Assembly: GCA_037349105.1 (NCBI GenBank)
Contig: JAYJMM010000103.1
Location: 2,852,001-2,916,000, forward strand
Length of the DNA: 64,000 bases
Direction: 5' to 3'
DNA from: Limnomonas spitsbergensis
Lineage: Eukaryota > Chlorophyta > Chlorophyceae > Chlamydomonadales
How positions within the stretch are numbered: the stretch's first letter is position 1; every line of letters starts with the position of its first letter. This document shows, piece by piece, positions 12,001-24,000 of the stretch. The position numbers were made by a program, and so were the translations under genes. The notes under the pieces were generated by a model. It searched no databases, was not told the DNA's origin, and was given only the letters and a program-made list of their open reading frames with translations.

Positions 12001-15000
12001 GCATGCTTCATGGCGCATGCTTCCTGGCGCATGCTTCCTGGCGCATGCTTCCTGGCACATGCTTCATGGCGCATGCTTTATGGTGCATGCTTCATGGCGC
12101 ATGCTTCATGGCGCATGCTTCATGGCGCATGCTTCATGGCGCATGCTTCATGGTGCATGCTACATGGCGCATGCTTCATGGTGCATGCTTCATGGTGTAT
12201 GCTTCATGGCGCATGCTTCATGGCGCATGCTTCATGGCGCATGCTTCCTGGCGCATGCTTCATGGCGCATGCTTCATGGCGCATGCTTCATGGTGCATGC
12301 TTCATGGCGCATGCTTCATGGCGCATGCTTCATGGCGCATGCTTCATGGCGCATGCTTCATGGCGCATGCTTCATGGCGCATGCTTCATGGCGCATGCTT
12401 CATGGCGCATGCTTCTTGGCGCATGCTTCATGGTGCATGCTTCATGGTGCATGCTACATGGCGCATGCTTCATGGTGCATGCTTCATGGTGCATGCTTCA
12501 TGGCGCATGCTTCATGGCGCATGCTTTATGGTGCATGCTTCATGGCGCATGCTTCATGGCGCATGCTTCATGGCGCATGTTTCATGGCGCATGCTTCATG
12601 GTGCATGCTTCATGGCGCATGCTTCATGGCGCATGCTTCTTGGCGCATGCTTCATGGTGCATGCTTCATGGTGCATGCTACATGGTGCATGCTTCATGGT
12701 GCATGCTTCATGGTGCATGCTTCATGGTGCATGCTTCATGGCGCTTGCTTCATGGCGCATGCTTCATGGTGCATCCTTCATGGCGCATGCTTCATGGCGA
12801 CCCCCTGTGAGAGGATAAGAGCCGAGGATCAAGGTGAAAGTCATTTGCGCTCAGCAGACAGGTTGAAGCAGAGGTTGTTTTCTGGAAGCAGACGGGTCAA
12901 ACTGTTACCAGAAGAGGTCAACAATGCTCGCTGGTTACAAAAAGGGGTTACTAACAGCGGTTACTAATGGCGGTTACCAATACAAGTAATGTCCGTGAGG
13001 ACCGGACAGAGGAGAAGAACATGCTGAAGCTCACTATTTATTTTCTCGTGTCTCAGCTACATGTCGGCTACACTCCAGCCTCTAGCGCGAAGGCCCCATT
13101 TGTGGCCAGCCATGCTACTTTGGCCACCACTCTTAGGCCAGTCCAGGATTGTGCTATGTTTCAAACACAGCTCTCAGACAGACACGCTGCTCCAACAGCA
13201 ACAAAACCCGAGTTACAAATAAAATTTGCTGAAGTTGAGGTTTCTCCCATGATCAATTTTTTTCCATGAGTAAAAAAAAATACCGGTTTTGAAATGTTTT
13301 GTATCGTACATTTAAGCAGGAGCACCCGACCCCCTTTTACAGGCTGCTGTGCGGCGGCCACTGGTCCGATGGAGATCAAACTTAGGCTGGCCTACTGCCG
13401 GTGTCCCAAGCAGCGAGGCTTGCTGCACAAGGCCCCAACGGCCGTAGGCCATGCTGTACCTGACGTGTAGCTTAAGTGCGTTACAACACAAATAAATACC
13501 TAGCATACTTGACTCCCCCGCCTCCCCTCACCTGCCACTTTGCAAACATGAGGGCTGCATTCCGCGCATCCTTCATGAAGTCTCCACTGGCCTCCATGTG
13601 CTCCTTCGGGAACAGGGTTCTGCAGAGAGAAGGGGGGGGGGAGCAACACTTCACACTTTGCTCTTCACATTCCAAGGGGTGTGGCATGCAGAGAGAAAGA
13701 GAGGGGGGTGAGCAACACTTCACACTCCATGCTCAAAGGGGTGTCAGTACCCCACCTCCCACCAATCAGGACAGCTGGCAGTGTTTCTTTTTTGGCTACG
13801 CGGCCACCTTTGACAGGTGCCCCGCAGCCATTAGGGGCCCGATCGGGACCAAACCTGGACCAGCCGGAGCGGCCAGCGACTGAAGCAGCATAACTGGCCC
13901 CACCAGGGGCCTATGGCGGGCGGCCAGGTTGTAGCTGACATGTAGCTGAGTCAAGCAAAATAAGCAACGACAGCTTCAGGGGAGCAAGCTAGGCTGCGAC
14001 CCAAGGGAGGTCATGCACAAAACCACATTTATGCATTGCATATACTACATGCCTCCACAGTAGAGGGCTTCAAGAATAGGAGGCCAGCATGAAAAAACCC
14101 ACGAAAATCTGCGCTACTGGGTAGCCCACTTGATTGCAGTGTAGGCTTCAGGGCTCTTACGCTTCAGTTCAGCTACAGCTCAGCCTTAGGTAGGCCTATA
14201 GCCGGCAGGGCTCGTGATCGAGGCGCGGACCGTAGGTCGCTTAAGGTTTCGTAAACTGAACAATGCGGAAGCTGAAGATCAGGCGTGGCTAACCAGGGGC
14301 GTCTCTATCTGGTATGCCGGTGATCCAGTGGCTCACTTTCCATGGAAGACGTCCTCCTTGTCGCTGACCAGCCCCTTGAGCATGGCCATCACATCAGGGG
14401 TGACGCCTTTGAAGTTGCGCCCCACCTGCAAGTTTGGGGTTAAGGGTTCAGGGTAGAGGGTTCAGGGTAAAGCGTGCAGGGTTCGGGTTTAAGGGTTCGG
14501 GGTTAAGGGTCCAGGGTGGAAGGTTCAGGGTTCAGCGCTCATTGTTCGGGGCAAAGAGTTTGGGGTAAAGGGGTTCAGGGTAAAGGGTTTATGATTAAGG
14601 ATGAAGGGTTTAGGGGCCCTTAAAGTTGCTTCTACCCGGGTATTAATGCTGCCAAAATGCATTTATTTCTGTCACTCGAGGTGTGGAAACAAATGTGGGA
14701 TTTTCCACACACGGACCATGCGGGGGGGGGGAACAGGTGAGATGCCCTGCGGAGGAATCCCTTTGGAAGATATCCTGCGGAGGACCCCGTGCAGAACCCC
14801 CCCCCACACACACACATACACCGTAAACATGTAGTTCTCCTCGGGCTGGGGTTTCTTTGGACTTCTTTCACTTTCAGGGATGAGGTCTTTCTCCTTCTTC
14901 TTCCTTCGTCCCTTCCTTCCCTTTCCTTCCTTCAGCCTTTAGATTATTTTTCCCTTCACCATACAGTTGGACACCCATGCGGCCGAGCCTTTGCAGCAAG

Positions 15001-18000
15001 GCCCAGATGTGAGATATCATCAACACCGTACAAATAAATCCTTAAAATAAACCCATGAGCAAAACGCAGGACCGAGTGCCCTCTACGTACCACACGTGTT
15101 TCCTGCTGGCCCAAGCTGGGGGAAAGCATGCAAATCTCAACAGAGGAAAGTAACAATTGGATGTGTATCCATGAGATACTGTAGGTTAGGTTTGCCTGCC
15201 CGCGACAGTATAGTGTACGAGGGGTGCGCGATAAGCCTGGCCGGCGCTTGGCATAAGGTTGCAAACGCCACATGGAAGCAACACATTGGATGTGTATCCA
15301 TGCGCAGACCCTCGTCCCCCCTGCGCACCAAATACGTCTCGCTGCTGGCTGACGCTTGATAAATGGGAGGGAAATCACAGAAAAAACATTAAATACATAA
15401 AGCATTAAATCAACCATTAAATATAATCATGGAGTGTAAATCCGTACCAGACGAGGGGACCCTGGAGCCCCAAACATACCACGTAGGTCTCGCTGTTGGC
15501 CGGCTTGCTGGTTGCTGGCTTGTACACCGCCACCTCCTTAAACAGGCAGCCCATAATGTAGAGCGAGCCCAGGGTGGCGTGTTCAAAGAGAGTGAAGCCC
15601 TGCAAACGGGTCAAGCCAAGGAGGAGATTCAGGTCATGATATTCAAATATCTCAGTTTATAACAGTAACAGTTGATTACAATGACAGTTTATTACAGAAC
15701 CAATTTATAATATGGCAGTTTATTACAATGCCAGTTTATTTCAATGCCAGTTTATTACAATGAAAGTTTATTACGTGTCGGGTGCTGCCATAACTTGCCA
15801 CGCGCCTGATGCAGCACACCTAGGTGGAATATGTCTCTAAAATTACGCGCGTTTAAATCCTGAGATCGGTTTTAGAGACGCTCTCGCAGTAGAATGAGGC
15901 CCATGGACTTCCCAAATCGGTTAGGCCTCGGTGATTATCCCCGGCCTGACCTTGCCCGCAGCATTATAAACCGTGTAACCGGTGAGGGCTGCTCCATTAC
16001 CCGAGCTTAATTTCGAGTTACGGCGCGCGAACCGCCTATCCTGCCCTATAGGGTAAGTGCATTGTTTTCATGTTGCTGTCCTATAAAGCAAGCAGGCATT
16101 AGTTGCCAAGCAATACACCCTCCACATCTGATCTGACAAAATGAACAACTAACAAAAAGTTCCAGGGTATGCACCGGTATGTACCGGTATGTAGTCTGGA
16201 CCAAAAAGTATGTACAAGCTGCCAAGACAAGCTGCCAAGACAAGCACCACAAAAAAGGCAAGTAAGTACATGATGCACCGGAAGTTCCGGTATGCACCGG
16301 TATATCTCTGCGGGAAATATACTCTTGAGCTACATCTCTCATGTTTGGTGACTCGTCAACCTGCTTCCCTTGCCACCCTTATCTGATGTTTCTTTGCTTT
16401 TAACCCCCCGCTTTTGACTGTAGAAGACTACAAGGAGAAACCATCTGATGCACCTACAGCCCTAAATGATGCCATTAAGCCAGACAACCTGCCTATGGCG
16501 CAAGCCCACTCCTCCACAGGTAAGGCTAACTAAAAATCTTCAAGAGATAACAGATTTCCCCCCAGGCAGATGCCCCCTGTTGTTTTGACACCCAATTTGC
16601 ATTTGCTTCGAGCTTTTCCAAGTTCAGAATCCTTCGGTCTTGGTCAGGTCTGGGATAATCACCTCGCCTTGCGGCCTCGGTGATTATCCCGAGCCCCGAC
16701 CTCGACCTCAGCATTATAAACTGATCCGGCAGGCCATTAACCTACACATGTTTTTCTTTTCACCTTTCCACCTATTCCAGGAAACATGAAATCTGCACAA
16801 GATGCTGGATCTGGGGCCATGTCACAGAACGCGCCGCCATCGCTACCAGCCGCCTCAGGAGGCAGTTCTGGGCTCGCAGTGGATCCTAAATTGGCAGCTG
16901 CTTTTGCAGCCAGTGCAGCTGCGAAGGCCTCCGAAAAACAAGACCCATCGTGCGTGCAGATATTTTTCAACTATGCCATCCTTGACCTCTTCCTTGCTGC
17001 CGCAGGCATGACCGACCTATAATCTAACACCCTCCGACTGACGGCGTCTCCCGCATCTTAGCCACTGAAATTCACCCCCGGATGGTAAGGTGCGTATGTG
17101 GTACAGACATTACGCACTGGTTACCATCCTTCTGCCCTTGATCTGGCTGAGCATTCAGAAGTTTGATTTGATTTCAAGATATGCAAGATCCTATAAGCAA
17201 GAACAAGTTTCTTGTAGCAAGGAAACAATATCATTGCGCTACATGTACCGTCCCTCATTTCAGCTGCATGGCTTCAATTTAATTGCCGACTGGGTGTCGC
17301 CCTAGGCCTGGTGTTAAACAGCCTAGACATGGCTGCTAAGGACCCCATGCTCGCTGGGACATTTGAAGTCCTTCAACCTCGCTCTCAGTGTTTTTTGAAG
17401 CGTGGCTACCTCCTCAGGCTGACGTTGAAAATACCATGGTATGGCTTCTGGTGGCCGGGCATGCTCCGGCATTGTAGGACCTTCGAATTAAATTTTTTAT
17501 TTTACAGCTTTGCTGCCGCCTCGCCTCATCCAAGCAGCCCAGACCCAAGTGCGCAGTACCTCATGGTTCCTAGATGGTTCTATCGCACACCAACTCCACA
17601 ATGATTAGCTACGCTAGTCACAGGGTTAAGGGTATGCACTGACTAGTATAGTCATCGTGCTCGCACAAGAACAGTGCGGGGCCAACTGTGGTGAGTGCAG
17701 CTCGATCTGCGTCCCTGAAGTCTGTCTGTCGGGAACAATATTTGAATTCAAATTCAAACCAGCTTTTGAAACAGCAGACCAGCACGAACAAAGAGGTTTG
17801 CGCTGTGAGCTAATGGGCATGCCAATGCCGCATTCCCAATTGAATTTCAACTGGCGCCGACTGTGCGTGTGAGGACTTTCCTGCCCCATCAGTTCCTTTT
17901 ATTTTGATGGGTACCAATGCTCCCGTGTGTTGTCTGTAAAGGAAACCGACTTAAAAACGAACTTGGAAATAAACTGAAAACAGGAAATTCGGGCTGGTGG

Positions 18001-21000
18001 GGCCGTGGGTGAAGCACCCTATACAGGTACCTCGGTACATTCGGCTTAAAAACAACACCATAGTACCATACCAGTAATTAGTCAGCCACCTCCCCCCTCA
18101 AGAGGATGAATGCCACACTTCCGCCTTGCGTATGTCCCATCATTGCCCCACACTTCCCCCCACACCCAGTCAAAACAGATCATCCCCACCTTCCACATGA
18201 AATGTCCTCCAACTGCCAGCAAGCCCACGGCCGCAACGATCTCACAAAGATGAAGCCCGGCACAAATCTCTTCCTGATCATGTACGCATCCAGAGGAGGG
18301 CAGGCAATCAGGGAAGAAGGAGGGGTATCACAAGTCGTTGGGGGTTTAACCCCCATCCCCGGCACAAATCTCTTCCTGATCATGTACGCATCCAGAGGAG
18401 GGCAGGCAATCAGGGGAGAAGGGGGGGTATCACAAGTCGTTGGGGGTTTAACCCCCATCCCCGGCTCAAATCTCTTCCTGATCATGTACGCATCCAGAGG
18501 AGGGCAGGCAATCAGGGGAGAAGGAGGGGTGTCACAAGTCGTTGGGGGTTTAACCCCCATCCCCAGCATCTCTTCCTGATCATGGACGCATCCAGAGGAG
18601 GGGAGGCAATCGGGGTAGATTAGAGGGGTTCATCAGGGAAGGGGAGGGGGGTCATCGCATGCCCTTTGGGAGAAAACCCAATAATGTTTCAAGTTTTGTA
18701 CCCAAACCCAAATAGGTGCGCCCATATCATTTGGGCGCACAACAATCAATGTACGAGATAATGTTTCAAGTCATTTACGCAAACCCAAACAGGTGCACAC
18801 AAGCCTTTTGGGGTCCAAACAGCGACAATGTCTGGGTGAGGGTATTTTTTATCTTGCCCCGAGCAGGTGCGCACATGTCCGTTGGGATCAGAGGAGGCCT
18901 CAGCATCAGGGTTTGGGCTTCAAGGCTCAAGACAAAATCCTACCAGGTGCGCACATGTCCCTGAGGCTTGAAGGAAGTGTCAACAGAGGGTTTCATGGTT
19001 TCAGGATAAAACAATAATAACCAAAGCCCCTGCCCCTTAGATAATACTCTAAACCCTCGCCCCTACAATGATACCCTTGACCCGACAACAATCCCCTTGT
19101 TCTGTAGGGTTTAAGGTATCTTAGTCCCCCACCAGCTGTGCACCTGTATGTTGGGGTCATAGGGTTTAGGTTTAAGGTATCTTAGTCCCCCACCAGCTGT
19201 GCACCTGTATGTTGGGGTCATAGGGTTTAGGTTTAAGGTATCTTAGTCCCCCACCAGCTGTGCACCTGTATGTTGGGGTCATAGGGTTTAGGTTTAAGGT
19301 ATCTTAGTCCCCCACCAGCTGTGCACCTGTATGTTGGGGTCATAGGGTTTAGGTTTAAGGTATCTTAGTCCCCCACCAGCTGTGCACCTGTATGTTGGGG
19401 TCATAGGGTTTAGGTTTAAGGTATCTCAGTCCCCCACCAGCTGTGCACCTGTCTGTTGGGGTCATAGGGTTTAGGTTTAAGGTATCTTAGTCCCCCACCA
19501 GCTGCGCACCTGTATGTTGGGGTCATAGGGTTTAGGTTTAAGGTATCTCAGTCCCCCACCAGCTGTGCACCTGTATGTTGGGGTCATAGGGTTTAGGTTT
19601 AAGGTATCTTATTCCCCCACCAGCTGTGCACCTGTATGTTGGGGTCATAGGGTTTAGGTTTAAGGTATCTCAGTCCCCCACCAGCTGTGCACCTGTATGT
19701 TGGGGTCATAGGGTTTAGGTTTAAGGTATCTCAGTCCCCCACCAGCTGTGCACCTGTATGTTGGGGTCATAGGGTTTAGGTTTAAGGTATCTCAGTCCCC
19801 CACCAGCTGTGCACCTGTATGTTTGGGTCATAGGGTTTAGGTTTAAGGTATCTCAGTCCCCCACCAGCTGTGCACCTGTATGTTGGGGTCATAGGGTTTA
19901 GGTTTAAGGTATCTCAGTCCCCCACCAGCTGTGCACCTGTATGTTGGGGTCATAGGGTTTAGGTTTAAGGTATCTCAGTCCCCCACCAGCTGTGCACCTG
20001 TATGTTGGGGTCATAGGGTTTAGGTTTAAGGTATCTCAGTCCCCCACCAGCTGTGCACCTGTATGTTGGGGTCATAGGGTTTAGGTTTAAGGTATCTCAG
20101 TCCCCCACCAGCTGTGCACCTGTATGTTGGGGTCATAGGGTTAAGGTTCAAGGTATCTCAGTCCCCCACCAGCTGTGCACCTGTATGTTGGGGTCATAGG
20201 GTTTAGGTTTAAGGTATCTCAGTCCCCCACCAGCTGTGCACCTGTATGTTGGGGTCATATGGTTTAGGTTTAAGGTATCGCAGTCCCCCACCAGCTGTGC
20301 ACCTGTATGTTGGGGTCATAGGGTTAAGGTTTAAGGTATCTCAGTCCCCCACCAGCTGTGCACCTGTATGTTGGGGTCATAGGGTTTAGGTTTAAGGTAT
20401 CTTAGTCCCCCACCAGCTGTGCACCTGTATGTTGGGGTCATAGGGTTTAGGTTTAAGGTATCTTAGTCCCCCACCAGCTGTGCACCTGTATGTTGGGGTC
20501 ATAGGGTTTAGGTTTAAGGTATCTTAGTCCCCCACCAGCTGTGCACCTGTATGTTGGGGTCATAGGGTTTAGGTTTAAGGTATCTTAGTCCCCCACCAGC
20601 TGTGCACCTGTATGTTGGGGTCATAGGGTTTAGGTTTAAGGTATCTCAGTCCCCCACCAGCTGTGCACCTGTATGTTGGGGTCATAGGGTTTAGGTTTAA
20701 GGTATCTCAGTCCCCCACCAGCTGTGCACCTGTATGTTGGGGTCATAGGGTTTAGGTTTAAGGTATCTCAGTCCCCCACCAGCTGTGCACCTGTATGTTG
20801 GGGTCATAGGGTTTAGGTTTAAGGTATCTCAGTCCCCCACCAGCTGTGCACCTGTATGTTGGGGTCATAGGGTTTAGGTTTAAGGTATCTCAGTCCCCCA
20901 CCAGCTGTGCACCTGTATGTTGGGGTCATATGGTTTAGGTTTAAGGTATCTCAGTCCCCCACCAGCTGTGCACCTGTATGTTGGGGTCATAGGGTTTAGG

Positions 21001-24000
21001 TTTAAGGTATCTCAGTCCCCCACCAGCTGTGCACCTGTATGTTGGGGTCATATGGTTTAGGTTTAAGGTATCTCAGTCCCCCACCAGCTGTGCACCTGTA
21101 TGTTGGGGTCATAGGGTTTAGGTTTAAGGTATCTCAGTCCCCCACCAGCTGTGCACCTGTATGTTGGGGTCATAGGGTTTAGGTTTAAGGTATCTCAGTC
21201 CCCCACCAGCTGTGCACCTGTATGTTGGGGTCATATGGTTTAGGTTTAAGGTATCTTAGTCCCCCACCAGCTGTGCACCTGTATGTTGGGGTCATAGGGT
21301 TTAGGTTTAAGGTATCTCAGTCCCCCACCAGCTGTGCACCTGTATGTTGGGGTCATATGGTTTAGGTTTAAGGTATCTCAGTCCCTCACCAGCTGTGCAC
21401 CTGTATGTTGGAGTCATATGGTTTAGGTTTAAGGTATCTTAGTCCCCCACCAGCTGCGCACCTGTCTGTTGGGGTCATAGGAGGTGTCAACGGCGCCATC
21501 AGCCGTCACCAGCATGGCCCCCATGTCACCATGACGCTGCAGGATGGGGCAAAGGGGCAACATTATCTCGAGGGGATACCTCGACCTTAGACTAGGCCCG
21601 ACGAAGCCCTGTAGGTATCAGCGCAGATGTGGCTCCGGCCCAGGCTGCGCTGTTTCCTCAACTCTCACGCCTCCCACAGGGCAAAGTGCTCTTACTTTCT
21701 AGCAGAGTCCCAGACATAGGGTCGAAAATGGAGTATGAGGGCCGCTCACTTGATAATGTTTACGCAGAGGCCACCATCAATGCATATAGAAGAGATGAAT
21801 TCAAACCTGGCTGACCCCGGAATGGAGTCATGCATGCTGCGGCAGTACCGTGCAGCTGCCACATTTTGTCTGCACTCTTTTAAAGGCCAATAGCAGGGGC
21901 AAGCATACCCACACCTGCCCTACCCACCTTACCAGCAGCTGCCAACAAAGACTCAATGCTGTTGATCACAATCCTTTGCAGACCAATACCAGGGGCAAGC
22001 ATGCCCACACCTGCCCAACCCACTATACGTGCAGCTGCCCACGAGGACTCAATGTTGCTGATCACATTATTTTGCATATAATTATATGAATACCAGGGGC
22101 AAGCATGCCCGCACCTGCCCAACCCACTAATCGTGCAGCTGCCCACGAGGACTCAATGTTCTTCACACTATTTTGCATATGATTATATCAATACCAGGGG
22201 CAAGCATGCCCACACCTATCCAACCCACTATATGGGCAGCTGGGCAAAAAGCTGAAACCGTCACACAGTGCGATACCACGCCCCGCACCGCCCAACACTG
22301 CCCCGATGCCCCCATCCCTCAAGCACATGCCTCCTGCACCCACCATCTGCGCAGCTGCCCACAACGCCTCGATGTTGTGCAGCTTGCGGAGGTCCCCGGT
22401 GTCGTCTGCGCCCCAGCACCAGTGGTCGAGCGTCTGCCCAATCAGCTTGTCGTCGTCAATCATGTGCATTTGGTCGTTGCCCTGCAGGCAGGCCACCGCA
22501 GTGTGAGCAAGGAGGGAGTTGGGGAAATCCAGGACACTGAAACAGGCACTGGGCACAGCGTTAAGTGGCGAACTCCTGCTAAGTGTTTGGTTGATTTTAA
22601 TGTATACTACACAGTATAATTCTGACGTATTTGCATGTTAAAGAGGGGCAGTGATTTGTACATCGGACATCAGCTTTTCGTCATCGATCCTGGTAAACTG
22701 GCCTCTGCCCAGTGCACAGGCAACCACAAACAATGGTGCTTGGCAAGCAGGATATTTAAATCCAAATTCAAATTTGATCATGGCAAACTGGCCGTTGCAC
22801 TGCTAACAGGTATCCACCGCAAGCAAGGGCGCTCGCAAGCAAACGTCCTGTTCGAATTCAAATTCGATCATGGCAAACCAGCCGTTGCCTAGCGCTTTCA
22901 GGCAAACGCGAACAAGGGCGCTCGGCTGCCACAATATTCGAATTCAAAATCGAAATTGCATGCTCTCACCACACCCCAGGTTGACCGCCATGGGACAAGC
23001 CACTCATCCTGACGTACCTGTCCCGCCGATGTTCACGCCACTCGGCAGCTTTCCCCGTTCATACCTCATAATAGGGGTTGAGCGAGATGGCCATCCAGTC
23101 CCACCACCAAGCGGGTCGATGCGTGCGCACATAGTGGTTGGTGGCAGCGATGAAGGCACCAGGAGCCTCACACAGATGGACTGCGGCGTGACACAGTAAC
23201 AGCTGCTGTTACAAAGTTGACGCGACCACCCACAGCCCTTTACAAAAGGACCAGGCTGAGCGAGACGCGAGGAGACCACCAAATCAAACTGAAACTGACA
23301 CGAGCCAACGAACAAGGGTGCAGAGGACAGGGTTCAGGGAGCCTCGTTCATTTCCTACACGTTTGAGGGATTCAAAGGAATTGATTGCCGTTATAAAATA
23401 ATGGAAAACATTATGTGTCCCGATTCGTGTGAGAAGCTCACTGAACTACTGGTGGAACGACCATAGTTGGGGTGCAGAGGGCAGGGTTCAGGGAGCTTCA
23501 CCAAGGGGGACTGCAGGGTGACACGTGGACTGTGTAGGGCTGTAGGCTGGACAAGGTTGGTCCCAATTGGATCCGCAGTGGTCACATGGCGGCCACCCAA
23601 CGATGATCATGCACGCACTTAATAAAACTCTAGGGTTCAGGGTCAGCGGGGTATCTCACACGTAAATGCTGCTGTGTTTAGGGTTCGGCTTAAATGTTCA
23701 AGGTTTATAGTTCAGGGTCGGCAGGGCATCTCACCCGTGAATGCTGCTGTGTTAAGGGTTTGGGTTGCAGGGTTTAGGGTGAAGGGTTAAGGGGAATCTC
23801 ACCCGTGAACGATGCTCGGTTCCCCTCGGGACCCATGCCCAGAGCTTGGCTGTCAAACGGTAGCAAGTTGCAGAAGCAGATGCTTTCGTACATCTTGGCC
23901 TGAAGGGGAGCGATTGCGACAGGATCACAGGAGGTAGGTGGGGAGTGGGGACATATCCCACGTTAGGGGGAGGGTGGACCGGGGATGGACACTGGGGTTG

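Noticed and set aside
11758..12967. Three overlapping ORFs of 285-400 codons ([13 protein letters not shown] ...)
   Set aside because: Artefact of a 15-bp array, which is open in all three frames.
19104..21480. CRISPR-like array
   Set aside because: Units are contiguous 61-bp tandem copies without unique spacers, inside a eukaryotic intron.
22173..22619. Plus-strand 148-codon ORF
   Set aside because: Antisense shadow of CMTR2 exon 5 and its donor-derived repeats.
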